The notes beneath the pieces were generated by a model. The model was given only the letters and a program-made list of their open reading frames with translations, ran no database searches and was not told where the DNA came from. A program made the position numbers and the translations under genes. Below are positions 23,089 through 34,900 of a DNA stretch of 64,000 nucleotides, piece by piece (the stretch's first letter is position 1; every line of letters begins with the position of its first letter). Source of the DNA: Uloborus plumipes (taxonomy: Eukaryota > Arthropoda > Arachnida > Araneae > Uloboridae); contig JAXGGA010000475.1 in the NCBI GenBank assembly GCA_038373865.1, forward strand, positions 124,001 to 188,000, written 5' to 3'.

Positions 23089-24533
23089 AAAAAACCCATA
23101 TAATACATAATGCAGTTGGCGTGAAAAGCTAATATTTTAACATTCCAAGAAGAAAAAAGAACAATAATGCTAATAACGACAATATAAAGTAAAATAAAAT
23201 AAAAAATGAGTGCATTGATAAAACCATCACTGTGATAAGTAAAGTATGAAAATAGAAAAAAATTAAAGACATAATTACCGTTCGGAAAAAATATTTTTAA
23301 GTCGGGAAATATGTATATTTTTTAATGTGTAAACGCGGAAGTTTAAACACAAAATTAATGTAGTGCAAAACAGTATATTTTCCATTTCTGAATTTCTTCG
23401 TCAACGTGAATATTTCTGCATCACTTCATACTATGTATATAACTTGGCAGACTAATACATTAAAAAATTGAATGAAAATGAGTGCATTAAGAAGATACAA
23501 TCCATGACTAAACAAGTGTCAATAAAATTTTCTTAAAATATCAGAGAAGCTCACTGTCAAGTAAAGAGATTTTATTTCGACTCATTAAGACAAGAAAATC
23601 TTGTAAGTATAGGATAAAATGTCTTGTTAAGTTTTGTAACTAAAATAAGACAAACTATCAAAAATGCTTCTATTGATTACCCAAGGAAATATTGCATTCC
23701 AGGTTGATCATGGAAACATTTTTTTCTCTTTTTTTTTGGAAACTTATATTAGACAATTAGAAATACTTAGAAAGTTATTGTTATTGATGGAAAATTAGAA
23801 ATTATACATATATTATAGCACTGTAAGTTTATTTTTCATTGTAAAATATTGTTGAATCTTAACGAGCATTTTCAACCCATTCTCGCGTGCACGTGTGTGT
23901 ATTTTGGCTTCTTTAAATAAACAAAGTAAAATTCGCTGAAATTTAAGAAACTGTTGAAGGTTTACTGGGAAACAAGTGAACAGTTTTTTGGAATGTTTAC
24001 AAATAGTTGAAAATAACTATAGGGAGAGAGTTAATTTTGCCACCTCCCTCTTAAGGTCAAAGGAAAAACAAGAAGACAAAAAGACGAGAAAAACGTAAAC
24101 ACTAGCGGGTGAAAATCTGAAGTCAGCTTTGCTTTTCTTCTTAGTCAGAAACAGAAGAGAGTTTCCCCTTAAAATGTTACATCAATAACACAACCACGAA
24201 AGCTGTCCTTCCCTTTTTTTAGTATTTATTGTAAAAGGAAAGACATCTTGCAGCATTTGCAATGTACTGCACCTTGTGCAGAAGCAATTTTTTAAAATTA
24301 GGTTTTTTTGTTTTAATTTTAGCTAAAATTTTACATAAATTTCCGAACTTAAGGAAAAACAATCTTCTCAAGTAGTTTTAAATTTTTACACTAATCGAAA
24401 GGGATTTTTTCCCTTTTTATTTTTAATTTTAATTTCATTTTTTAATTCTTATTTTGCTTGAGATGAACTTGCTAAATTAATCAGAATGTTCGTGATTTTC
24501 CTTTAAAGAATCGGAAAGCCAAGAGTCCGCGTA
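22718..24533. other. AT-rich non-coding stretch
   Basis: It contains an (AAAT)n microsatellite at about 23050-23089. No gene recognised. Confidence 0.6.
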
Positions 24534-24623
<90 letters not shown>

Positions 24624-24624
24624 T
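24534..24624. repeat. (ATT)n microsatellite
   Basis: An uninterrupted ATT repeat of about 30 units. Confidence 0.95.
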
Positions 24625-25179
24625 TGCTTTTCTGCTATCATTTTAATGCTGCTTTTTGCTCTTTTAAATATTTTTTGTTTTCAAAGCGGTAGGTAAGGAG
24701 TGTTTTGATTTTTGGCTGTTTGCTTGCATTTTTCACTTTCTAAAATGTTTTTCACTTTCTCTTCGTAGGGCATTTTCCACCGGTTTGGATCACATTTCGT
24801 TTTTCATCATCCAAAGATCTCGTTTTATTCTGAGCTGCAACATTTTTCTAGAAATAATTATTCATATTAAGCTACTTTAGATTGACAACGGTTGCAAAGC
24901 TTTGTTCATAGAATGTTTTTAATCATCGAATTATATATGTACATGTTTTAAAAGTAAAACGTGTATTTTTTCTGAAAGTTAACAAAATATATTTGTGCTA
25001 AGTACTGATGCCAATCACACAAAACTTTAAATTATTCAAATGAAATTAGTTCTTATACATTTTCATACAATTTCGCATTCTGTCTATTTTTGTGCACTTT
25101 GCATATGTTAGTCTGCCCAAAATGTGAACAGTCAAACACGATTTCATTTGTAAAAAAAAATTATATTTTAAAAATTGCA

Positions 25180-25435
25180 GCAGCCTTAAGAGGAAGAATC
25201 CAATGTATGATATTTGTTTGTCTGTTTGTTTCAAATGGGGCTGCGGTTTTGCGTTTTGCCATTTGTAGACCTGGTGCATTTCCCAAGACCGGCATCCACT
25301 CTTTCATGTGGCACCACTATCAGCGGAATGCCATTGCCGCGATAATTTTGACGCCCAGTTTCCCCACTAGATGGAGGCATCTGGAATCTATTCTATGTGA
25401 AACTGCACTGGGAATTTGTTTTTTCCAATAAGCCT
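25180..25435. other. GC-richer block, probable old repeat
   Basis: A higher-complexity piece (about 25240-25420) with a chance-length frame (25090-25431) and no domain. A CTAGATGGAGGCATC phrase of the kind found in dispersed repeats lies at 25370-25384. The preceding 24625-25180 is AT-rich with nothing recognisable. Confidence 0.3.
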
Positions 25436-25514
25436 AACAATTACTCGATGGATCTTTTACATGCCGCATAATCATACGACATGGACGCTGTCGATTTTAA
25501 AATTGACCCCAACT

Positions 25515-25590
25515 GGAGTCGGGTTCGATCCCGCGCCTTTGGGCGTGAGAGGCCAGCGTCTTAACCACAACAACACTCTGTCGGCCAATG
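25515..25590 (-). repeat. tRNA-derived SINE-like sequence
   Basis: On the minus strand GTGGTTAAGACGCTGGCC (complement of 25551-25568) resembles a tRNA D-arm/A box. CTCTCAC follows, identical to the anticodon loop of tRNA-Glu, then GGGATCGAACCCG (complement of about 25521-25533) as T-arm/B box. The acceptor stems do not pair, so this is a tRNA-derived relic rather than a functional tRNA gene. Confidence 0.55.
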
Positions 25591-25899
25591 CATGATATAC
25601 GTAAGTAAATAAATACCTTTGGTGATGAGTTTGCAAGCAACAATGTTACATTTAAGCATTCAATACGCATATTCGAGAGCACGTAGTGTGCATTAATTAT
25701 TAAATATATAGTTACGTTTTAGGTTCCCTTATTGGAAATTCGTATTTTTGAATGTAAACATTTAAATAAGTAAAACGATGTTTACGACGTGTGCTGTTGT
25801 ATTTAAAATAAACGCATCAAAAGTAATAATATTTTATGCCTCATTTTTGACCTAAGGCAAACAGTTTTGACTTAATGACAAAGTTGAAATTTATGCCCA

Positions 25900-26324
25900 C
25901 ACTAAAAAATGAATGTTGTTTTTACAGTATAATACAGCTAATTTTGTAGTTATTAACTGTAAAATGGCTAAATTTACAGTACTAAACTGTAAAATTGCTA
26001 ACTTTATAGTACTAAACTGTAAAATTGCTAACTTTACAGTACTAAACTATAAAATTGCTATTTTCAGTGCATTTTACAGTTTTAAACTGGAACCTCTGCT
26101 GCCAGTTTTATGCTGTTGTTTTTATAGTATAATACCGCTAAATTTTACGGCAATAAACTGTAAAATTGTTAGTTTTACAGTAATGAACTGTAAAATTTCT
26201 AACTTTACAGTGATCAACTAAAATTGCTAATTTAGCAGTTTATAAGTGTGCATTTTACAGTTTTAAGTTGGAACCTCTGCTGCCAGTATTATACTGTAAA
26301 AACAACATTAATTTTTTTGCAATG
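25900..26324. mobile_element. CACTG-ended hairpin-array element, copy D
   Basis: The left end CACTAAAAAATGAATGTTG (one base missing relative to the consensus) and the right end ATTTTTTTGCAATG are inverted repeats. The subterminal TTTACAGTATAATAC and CTCTGCTGCCAG blocks are present. The body consists of about 31-bp monomers of the type CTGTAAAATTGCTAACTTTACAGT. The in-frame open stretch across it (102 codons) is a by-product of the monomer length, not a gene. Confidence 0.7.
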
Positions 26325-26419
26325 CAGAATTTAAAACTATAGTTTTTAATGTATTGTTCAAGTAATAATGGATTTTTTTATTTCCAAATTTCAAGAAAAA
26401 CGTCCGAAAAACAATTAAT

Positions 26420-26900
26420 CATCTTGTTAATTGCAGTAGTCCCAACAAGTGAAATTTCTCAATATTTAGAAAACCCCTCTGAAAGAAGGAAAGAAGAGAC
26501 CATGGTCCGACGCCCACGAGACTTGATCCGAGACCGTCGCAATCCCACTCCTAGGTTCTTTCTCTCTCTGAACCATTGCAACACTTCCCCCAACGCCAAT
26601 CCCTAATTATAGATCCCCATCCGAACTGTGCCCAGATAGACAAACTGCGTAACGGTGTGGGGTGACACACGAATGTCCCCACACAGCTGCTCGCATCTAA
26701 AAGACACTTGCTCCGACTATATTCTTCTCACTCAATTTACATCGAATCCGCTCGCACACCCCTTCCATTTTCTTTCGTCCCATGGTTGAAAATAGAACAG
26801 AATCCTTGTTGACGCACCTCAAATTCATTTCGAGTGGAACGGGTGTGAAGAGGGATGGTTTTCTCGGACAGAGTCATAGAGAGAAAAAAAGGAAAAAAAG
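26420..26900. other. GC-elevated unique island
   Basis: A C-rich, high-complexity block. A perfect 8-bp stem GTGTGGGG/CCCCACAC lies at 26655-26662 and 26677-26684. No frame with a recognisable domain. Candidate conserved non-coding sequence. Confidence 0.25.
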
Positions 26901-27535
26901 AAAACAGCAAAGGTAGCGCGTTTAACTTCTACTCTTAGTTGGTTTTGCATCTTTATCTCCTGAGGTATCTCTTTGTTTAAGGAGGAGCAAGAGCAGCTGT
27001 GTATGTTGTCACTCGTCCAAGTTTGATGCTCGGGTTTCCGATTGTGGTGTTTTGATGCATAGAGACAAATGATAAACTAGTGGTTCAAGGAGTGATTTAA
27101 GGAACTGATAAAACCTCTTCTCGTAATCAAGTTGCTCTTCGGTCAAATTGGAAATTGAATTATTTCAGAAATGCGTCAACAGGCTTAGGGGATCGTTTAA
27201 GAATGATACCAGGATGTTATGGCTTTTTTTTTCGAAGCAGAATATGCTCTTTACTATTATTCCCTTTCATTATCATTCAAACTATAGAACGCTTAAGGTA
27301 GTGATTATATCTTAGATAAAATGTTTTAATTCTTATTGAGAAATTGAAAAAAAGAAGAAGAGGAAGAATAAAAAACAGTTAATGTGTCTGAAATACACGA
27401 TTCACTTAAGAGTTAACTTTTCGTGCAGTAAAAATAAAATGATTATTTTTGAAATTTATTTGAGAATTGCATTTGCAAAATACACGAAAATAAAGTTAAG
27501 TCATTTTGACTCTCGGCTGGTTAGCGTGATGCAGC

Positions 27536-27569
<34 letters not shown>

Positions 27570-27802
27570 GGCGGAATCATTCGTTTCCTTTATATCAGTC
27601 TGTTTTTTTTTCTTTATTAATTTGTCGAAAGAAAATGTGTGTTCCTTATAAAAATACTTAAAAAAGAAAAGAATGACATCAAATTTGTATTTATTCTATC
27701 AGTTAAAAATAAGTGCAGAGTTTTTATTTGAGTCTGTCCATAAAAGATGTCGTCGTGCTTATTTCCAACACATTTAACCCCCTTCTTTGCCAGTCACTAT
27801 TC
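26901..27802. other. AT-rich stretch with long poly-T
   Basis: A T28 run lies at about 27539-27566. No gene recognised. Confidence 0.6.
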
Positions 27803-27810
27803 ACCTTAGC

Positions 27811-28386
27811 CAGGGGCGGCATTTCAACATTTCGTTTGAGAGGGCGAGTTTGTCAAATATGAAGTACCTTAGTATGGAAAGAAATGCATATTGGTTAAAA
27901 GAAAGATTTCTGAAACTGGATTAGATATTAAGAAAAATTGGAGGTGTTAAAACTATTTAAATTCTTATGACCAAACTTTAAAATTATTTTGTAATTAGTT
28001 ATCAGTTTAAATGTCTTGATTAAAAATTAGTTTTTAACTTTTAGTCAAATTTTAATCTGCAATGTTTGGAGTCAAGAAGAAGTTTTTTTTATATCGATTT
28101 TCAGTGTTCCAAACAGCTAAAGTTGAAAATCCTTTCTTGTCCCGTTATAATTGTTTCAGAGTTTTTTTTCTTTTTCAGATTATTCCCTTAGTATAGAAAT
28201 CATCTTGAGAATATGATTAAGAATTTTATCAAATTTTGTGGAAAATTGACAAGTTTTTTTAGTTCCTTTTGCATGTGATCATTGATTTGTGTTATACACA
28301 AGTTGAATTTACCTGTTTTTTAACATTCTCCGAAAAATATTTGGGCGTGCAACCGCCCCCTCTTGCCCCTTTATTTGCCGCCCCTG
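27811..28386. mobile_element. Non-autonomous hAT-like element
   Basis: The ends are CAGGGGCGGCATTTCAAC (left) and, on the other strand, CAGGGGCGGCAAATAAAG (right). The flanking octamers ACCTTAGC (27803-27810) and ACCTTACC (28387-28394) match in seven of eight bases. The CAGGGGCGG terminus and the 8-bp duplication are hAT hallmarks. The 576-bp body is AT-rich and non-coding. Confidence 0.85.
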
Positions 28387-28526
28387 ACCTTACCCCAGCC
28401 CCTCCTGGAAATAATGAATATTTTTTAAACAGTCCTTAAAATATCTTCTCCTTCCATTGTTAAAAGAAAAATAGTCAGCTAAAAGCTGCAGTTTCAAGTT
28501 TTGCTGCTCATCTTGCACTTATACCC

Positions 28527-28600
28527 TAATTTACCCGGCATCAACATTTGCAAAAGATAACACGTGTGCATTTCAGACAGAACTATCACTTCCACTTTCA
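28527..28600. repeat. Duplicated flank of the triplet microsatellite, copy 1
   Basis: TAATTTACCCGGCATCAAC and the following 45 bp resemble 29287-29362 (TAATTTATTCGGCATCAAC and following), at roughly 70 percent identity by eye and in the same orientation. It is a dispersed or duplicated segment on either side of the microsatellite. Confidence 0.55.
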
Positions 28601-28630
28601 TCACTTTTCTTTTAGTGGATCCATTTGTTG

Positions 28631-29028
<398 letters not shown>

Positions 29029-29286
29029 ATTATGATAAAGTACATGCTTCTTATAAAAACAATTTTTTATTTTTCTCAGTTATATTTAAAAGTTGTAATG
29101 ATCTTGTAGCTAAAAATCTGGAATGTGTTTTCATAGTTGAATTCGAAAATATGCGCTTTGAATATTTATAAATAGGTTTCTAAATATGTTTTCCTACCAG
29201 TATAAAAAGAAAAAAAGTTCCCTTAAAGTTGTTTTTTAATACGTCTTGTACACATAACTACAGCTTAAAAAATAAATAAAGACTAT

Positions 29287-29362
29287 CTTAATTTATTCGG
29301 CATCAACGTTTGTGAAAGGCACCACGTTTGTACCCAAGACGGCACTGTGACTCCCGCCTCCA
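29287..29362. repeat. Duplicated flank of the triplet microsatellite, copy 2
   Basis: The partner of 28527-28600. In both copies the minus-strand frame keeps LMP-KL and a TC/TWCL motif, so the ancestral repeat may have been coding. I do not recognise the product. Confidence 0.5.
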
Positions 29363-29710
29363 AATAATTCAGTTTCAGACGGGTATGTGTCGCAACACTC
29401 AGAATCAGAAATTCTTTGCGCAGCACAGAATTTACGCGCTGCATCTGCAGCTCGACAAGTTTTCTCAAAAGTGAGAAATTACCGAAGCGCAAGTCCCCCA
29501 CTCTGAAGAGCACAAACAAGCCGGCTTCAGAATTACCTGGCGCGCTTTCATATTTTCACACAAAAGAAGAAGAAGAAGAAGAAGAGGGGGGTTCCTTTCA
29601 GAAAAGCACCTCTGCGGATACTCCTGGATGTGTACACATTTCAGTACGATGCCGAATAATGCTGTTGTTTGCGACGCTCCTCGGAGATCTGATGCCAGGG
29701 AATTGACACT
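29363..29710. other. Moderate-GC block
   Basis: It contains a short (GAA)n run at 29567-29585 and overlapping antiparallel frames without domains. No gene supported. Confidence 0.35.
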
Positions 29711-30485
29711 GCACAATATTTTAATGGCTTTGAGAATTTTTAGGTGACTTTGGATTCGGTATTAGCTTTTGGAAACTGTTTGAGTTAACGGTCGGAGAGA
29801 TTGACAGTTTTTGAAGTAGATAGAGTGCATTGTGTGGCGAGGGTTATGTGGAGATTAAGTAATTTCATTTTCATATCATGAATAAATGAATTTTAAGAAA
29901 AGTGTCGGATATAGATGTGTGGAGCCGCGCTTAAAAACTTTTCGGGATAAATTATTAATTACCGTTTTCCAGCAGGATGAAGAACTGGGAGCGAATATTT
30001 TTGATGAAAAATAACAGCATGGTTTTAAGTTTGAAAATGATAACGCGTTTTGTGAAATGTCAATGATCATGATTTATGAATTTCAAGCATTGACTTTAAC
30101 AATTTATGGATGTTTATTTTCTTTTCAACTGTATTTACCTTTTGACTTTTAGCTTATCTGTATTGCAAACTGGTATTTTAATAACAATGAGAACTCGAAT
30201 ACTAGCGAAAAACAGTGATAGTTATTAATGATTCTAATAATAATATTGTTAATGATAATAATAATAATAACAATAACAATACTAAATAACGCTTAGTAAA
30301 ACTTAAATATCTTCATGAAAATTACGTTACTTGAAACAATAATAACAATAAAGGTTTCTAAAACCATTATCACTCTCTCCAAAATGCCAGACTACAATAA
30401 TTTAGTAATGATGTTTTGTGATTACTGATTTTTTTTTAACTGTAACGAGTCATATAATATTGATTTTGATTAAAGAATTTTTTTA
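29711..30485. other. AT-rich non-coding stretch
   Basis: An (AAT)n-like imperfect run lies near 30230-30290. Nothing else recognised. Confidence 0.6.
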
Positions 30486-30985
30486 CACTGCAAAAAATGA
30501 ACTTGTTTTTACAGTACAATACTGGCAGCCGAGGTTCCAATTTGGTATAACTTTGATATACCCCCCCCCCCAAAAAAAATTACCCGCCAAATCTGGCACT
30601 CCCTAAAAACTTTTTAGGGTTGCTGTTTCTTATTTTGGTGTTGCCAATTTAGGTTTTTTTCAGCTTTTAGGTTTTTCCTGTTTCCAAATTTAGTTTTTTC
30701 TTGTATTTTGTACCATTTTTTGAGTTTTTTTAAAAAAGTTTTGTGGCAACAACAAAAGCAGGTATTTTGCTTGGCGAGAGAAAAAAGGCGCCAAATTTCC
30801 AATTTGGGGGGGGGGGGGCATATTAAAGTAGTTCCTCCACTTTAAAACTAAAATGCACAGTAATAACAAGTAAAACTAGCAATTTTACAGTTTTTTTTTA
30901 CTGTAAAGTTTGCAACCTTACAGCTTATTGCCGTAAAATGTAGCTGTATTAGACGGTAAAAGCAACAGTATACTCTAAAAGAAAA
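30486..30985. mobile_element. CACTG-ended element, copy E, interrupted
   Basis: The left end CACTGCAAAAAATGAACTTG, the TTTTTACAGTACAATACTGG block and GCAGCCGAGGTTCCAATTT are followed by an unrelated insert. The element then resumes at 30841 with TTTAAAACTAAAATGCACAG and monomers containing TTTTACAG, and ends near 30970-30985 in a decayed right arm. The interruption falls exactly within the consensus junction seen intact in the other copies. Confidence 0.65.
30544..30840. mobile_element. Nested insertion inside copy E
   Basis: A 297-bp insert is flanked by TTT on both sides (30541-30543 and 30841-30843). Its ends are approximate inverted repeats: ACTTTGATATACCCC near the left end and, on the other strand, ACTTTAATATGCCCC near the right end. 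Each end continues into a C-run/G-run and then a CCAAAT segment. No coding capacity. The superfamily is not recognised. The three-base flanking match alone could be chance. Confidence 0.55.
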
Positions 30986-31355
30986 AATGAAAAGAAACAA
31001 ACACTTTTTTTTAAATTTTAAATTAACAAGAAAGATAAATGATAGAATTAACAAATAAATTAATAAATCATACTCATTATTACTTCTATTTTTATCTTTA
31101 CCATTTTTCAATTTTTCATTCATTTTAATTCAAAGCATTTTAATTAATTATTTATTTTTTTCACTACTTATCAATACTATTTTTCGAAGAAGTATATCAA
31201 AATAAATTAATTTAAGAGTAACCAAAATCCTCTTAAAAAAGCGAATTAAAAAAAGCCTTACTATTTTAAAAAAAACATCAATAAAATATGTAATATTAAG
31301 TTATAGTAACTATTATAGTATTATGAAGTTATAAGAGTATGTAAACATAGTCAAA
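30986..31355. other. AT-rich non-coding stretch
   Basis: Nothing recognised. Confidence 0.6.
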
Positions 31356-31359
31356 CATT

Positions 31360-32435
31360 GAAATATCAAATCATTCATAGAATACAGAGATAAAAAGAGA
31401 GAGTTTTGTTCCGTTATCTTATAAATCTCTAACTATTCAGTGCTTAAGCAACAATAATAGTAAGTTAGAATAAGTAATGAGAAGTTATAGTAATCATTAG
31501 GGTAATAAGAAATAACAGAATGTAAAAAACGCTTTAACCATTGAAATATCCAATCATTCATGGAATACAGAGATAAGAGAGAGAGAGAGAGTTTCGTTTC
31601 GTTATCAGATAAATCTCTTACTATTCAGTGTTTAAGCAACGATAATTGTAAGTTAGAATAAGTAATGAGAAATTATAGTAATCATTATTGTAATAAGAAA
31701 TAACAGAATGTAAAAAACGCTTAAAAATTGAAATATCCAATCATTCATGGAATACAGAGATAAAAGAGAGAGAGTTTCGTTTCGTTATCAGATAAATCTC
31801 TTACTATTCAGTGTTTAAGTAAACAATGTTTAAGCAATACTAATAATAAGTAAGAATAAGCATTAAAAAGATATAATTATCTAAAATAGCAGTACGCAAA
31901 TAATGTTTTAATCATTGTCAATATCAATGACACATTATCATTGACATTCAATATCAAATCATTTATAGAATACAGAGATAAAGAGAGAGAGAGAGAGTTC
32001 GTTTCGTTATCAGATAAATCTCTTACTACTCAGTATTTAAGTAAGCAATCTTTAAGCAATAATAACAATAAGTAAGAATAATTAATAAAATGTTATGATA
32101 ATCTAAAATAACTGTATGAAAATAATGTTTTAATTATTGAAATATCAACATGTTGAATTATCAAATACCAACATGTGGTAACATGTCATACAGAGATAAA
32201 AGAGAGAGAGTTCCGTTTCGTTATCAGAAAAATCTCTTACTATTCAGTATTTAAGTAAACATTGTTTAAGCAATTATAATAAGTAAGAATAAATAATAAA
32301 TAGTTATAATAATCTAAAACAACAGTATGTAAATAATGTTTTAATCGTTGGAATATCAAATCATTCATAGAATACAGAGATAAATAGAGAGAGTTTCGTT
32401 TCGTTATCATATAAATCTCTTACTATTCAGTATTT
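31360..32435. repeat. Satellite-like tandem array, six units
   Basis: The unit begins AATACAGAGATAA, passes through a variable (GA)n tract, then GTTTCGTTTCGTTATC, AGATAAATCTCTTACTATTC and AGTRTTTAAG, and ends in an AT-rich segment with ATCATTCATRG. Unit starts are at about 31381, 31564, 31751, 31969, 32188 and 32371, giving periods of about 183, 187, 218, 219 and 183 bp. The two longer units carry an extra AT-rich piece. The GA tract varies in length among copies. Confidence 0.9.
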
Positions 32436-32760
32436 GAAAAACTGACCTAGTGCTAAAGTCATGCAATCCACTCCACTTGCTCCGCACCTTTCGTCATTCA
32501 CCTAACTACGCTTCGTTAAGCACACCCAATATAACCATGGATGTCAATGATCTATAACATAAGCATAACCTCTAAAAATCAAGTGAATTTAAACACTGCT
32601 CCACTTCGTACTCCTCCCTCGGGCTATCTTAAAAGCATCTTGAAGGTCAATGACATAGCCAAGGCAAAACCAAAAAAAAAAAAAAAAAAGGAAACCCCTC
32701 ACAGAAGGGCACACTCTCCGCGGGGTACCCCTTAGTGACGTCACTAGGGGTGCTACCAGC
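32436..32760. other. Moderate-GC segment ending in poly-A
   Basis: A 17-18 base A run (about 32671-32688) follows a C-rich segment, which is compatible with the 3' end of a retroposed sequence. A palindrome TAGTGACGTCACTA lies at about 32734-32747. I recognise no gene or SINE family. Confidence 0.3.
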
Positions 32761-33667
32761 AGGTGCACCGGAAGTTTTAGGAGGAAGTTTTTTAAAAGGA
32801 AGTCTCTCTGCCTCAGGTAGGTGTAGGTAGTGGCCGATGAATTGTGAAGCTATTTATTTGGTAAAAGCAACTGATTTGTTTATCGTTGTGTTTGATCATT
32901 CGTTTCCGTTGAGATAGGGTTATCGCAGGTAGCCGAATCGATAGTGGTTGCCCTTATTGCGCAATTTATGCGGACACGACGATTGCAGTCCTTCCGATGA
33001 AATAAATATCCACTCTTAATTAAATTCTTCCGTCTCCAGTGGTTTCAGTCTATTCACAAATCAGCATCGGCCTCAATTTGAATTGAATGGATGCCTGTAA
33101 GGGGAAATTTATGGTGCACTGAGGAATCGTAATATCAATTTCAAAAGGAGAAAAAAAAATTACTTGTAGTTTTTCTTTTTTTACTTTTTTTGTGGATTTT
33201 CCAAGTGCACATAATGTGCAATTTGTACATGAAGCCTTTAGTATCAACCCAAGATCCATCCTTTTAATAATTTGAGACGAGAGATAAGAAAGGGAAAAAA
33301 GTTTAATGTTTTGCCCCCCCCCCCCCCCCCTGGTTTTTCAATAAGGATTTTTTTTTTTTTTTTGAATGACATTTGGTATCTGGCTTTATTCCTGTTTTCT
33401 TATTGTGTAAATATTTACAGATGAAAATATTTTGAGTTGAGCTGGTTTTGAAATAAGTTAGTCTTCCTTTTTTTCTTTGTTTTAAAACTTCCATTAAAAT
33501 TCCAATTTCATTGATGTAGTATCTCAAGGTTAGGACGAAGCTAAAATTTAATTCATTTTAATAAATTATGGTTTTTCTTTTTAATGATATGTTTTGGAGA
33601 AAAATAGCAAAATTTAACCCATTTAAGACTACATGAAATCCTCTTAAAAAAGGAGTAAAAAGGGATC

Positions 33668-33672
<5 letters not shown>
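32761..33672. other. AT-rich non-coding stretch
   Basis: A run of C (about 33315-33330) is followed at a short distance by a long T run (33350-33363). No gene recognised. Confidence 0.55.

Positions 33673-33734
<62 letters not shown>
33673..33734. repeat. (TA)n microsatellite
   Basis: About 31 uninterrupted TA units. Confidence 0.95.
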
Positions 33735-33737
<3 letters not shown>

Positions 33738-33863
33738 TATCTATAGAAAAGGCGATCATAAATTGTAGTTTTGAAAAATGATCAAAAATGATCTGTACGA
33801 AAATATGATTAAAATGAAAAGCGAAGAGAACAAAGCACAAGGATAAATACTGCAGTTTTTTAG

Positions 33864-34475
33864 CACAAAAATATCAAAGTGCCATAAATGCCAATTGACT
33901 GATTGACTTTTTTAAGTATATTTTTTCTTACTAGTTTTATTTATTTTCTTTCTTTCTTTTTTATTTTAATTTACTTTTTTTTGATTAAATCATTTCTTAA
34001 AATAAAAAAAAGTTATTATCCCATTACATTTCCAAACTGTTAAAAAAAATTCTCTTTCTTTTCTTTTCTTCTTCATTTTTTTTTTTTTTTTTTGAGTAAA
34101 CGTTTTTTGACAAAATACAAAAATAGTTATTGTTAAATTATATTTCAAAAAAAAAAAAAAAAAAAAAAATCAATACTCTTTGACGGAAAACGTTCTGAAT
34201 TTAAAAAGAAAAGTATCATCAAAAGATAAATTTTCCTCCTTATAAATTTAATGACTTTTCTTTTTCTTCTTTGCTTTTCTTCTTTTTTGATTAAATCGTT
34301 TTTGACAGATTAAAAAAATAGTCACCCTATTATATTTCAAAAATTAAAAAAAAAAAATTCTTCTACAAGAAAAGTTATCAACGTTAAAAAATTAAAGTGC
34401 CATCAATAAATGCAAATTGATTTTTTATAAGTACGATCACTTTTCTTTTCGCTTTTTTCTTTCTCATGTTTTCTA
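33864..34475. repeat. Degenerate local tandem repeat
   Basis: Recurring blocks are AAAGTGCCAT or AAAGTATCATC (about 33873, 34208, 34394) and a GATTAAATCRTTT-type block followed by ATAGTnAnnnnATTATATTTC (about 33981, 34093, 34288). They are separated by long A and T runs (T18 near 34077, A24 near 34146). The copies are old and uneven in length. Confidence 0.55.
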
Positions 34476-34489
34476 TTTGGTGGAGAAGA

Positions 34490-34900
34490 AATGATGGAGC
34501 GATGCTGTAAAAAGTGATTACCGTTTTCATTTAGGGTGTCAGTTCAAAACCGATAAATCCGTGCCTAATTGGCCAAGACATACAACATGCTCTTTCAATT
34601 AGAGATTCTATCGTAACGAAAGAAAATGATCCTCGTAAGTAGCCGCACGTGAGCTCTCCCGTTTTTGTTAATGGAAAATATCACCGGGGGCCAAACCTCG
34701 GCGATTAATCGCTTTAATGAAGTCACAAAAAAGCGATTTTCTTTCTTTCGTGGCACAAAAGAATGTAGCAGGATTGTAATCAGGCCAAGTAATTGAGCGA
34801 GCATGGATGAATGAGTAGTTGGAAGTTTTGCCAGGAATTATCGTTTTAAAGTGATTGTTTATGTTTGCTTGTTGGGATATAATTTGAATCACTGCTGACT
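34490..34900. promoter_or_regulatory. Candidate conserved regulatory island
   Basis: A high-complexity block with a perfect 12-bp palindrome GCGATTAATCGC (34701-34712), several further TAAT-core sites (CCTAATTGGCC, TCAATTAGAG, TTTAATGAAG) and CACGTG (34645-34652 region). Such dense homeodomain-type sites are typical of enhancers. No frame with a domain is present. Evidence is motif density only. Confidence 0.25.

Noticed and set aside
24534..24624. Possible CRISPR-like or satellite array
   Set aside because: Plain ATT microsatellite with no spacers. Nothing in the window resembles a CRISPR array.
25255..25285. Minus-strand LGNAPG, reminiscent of exchanger GNxAPD motifs
   Set aside because: It lies in a GC-rich block that looks like a dispersed repeat. 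The aspartate is absent and it is 12 kb from the exchanger-like frame.
25913..26221. 102-codon frame with repeated CKIANFTV-like motifs
   Set aside because: It is the about 31-bp monomer array of a CACTG element read in frame. The same phrasing appears on the opposite strand in copy A.
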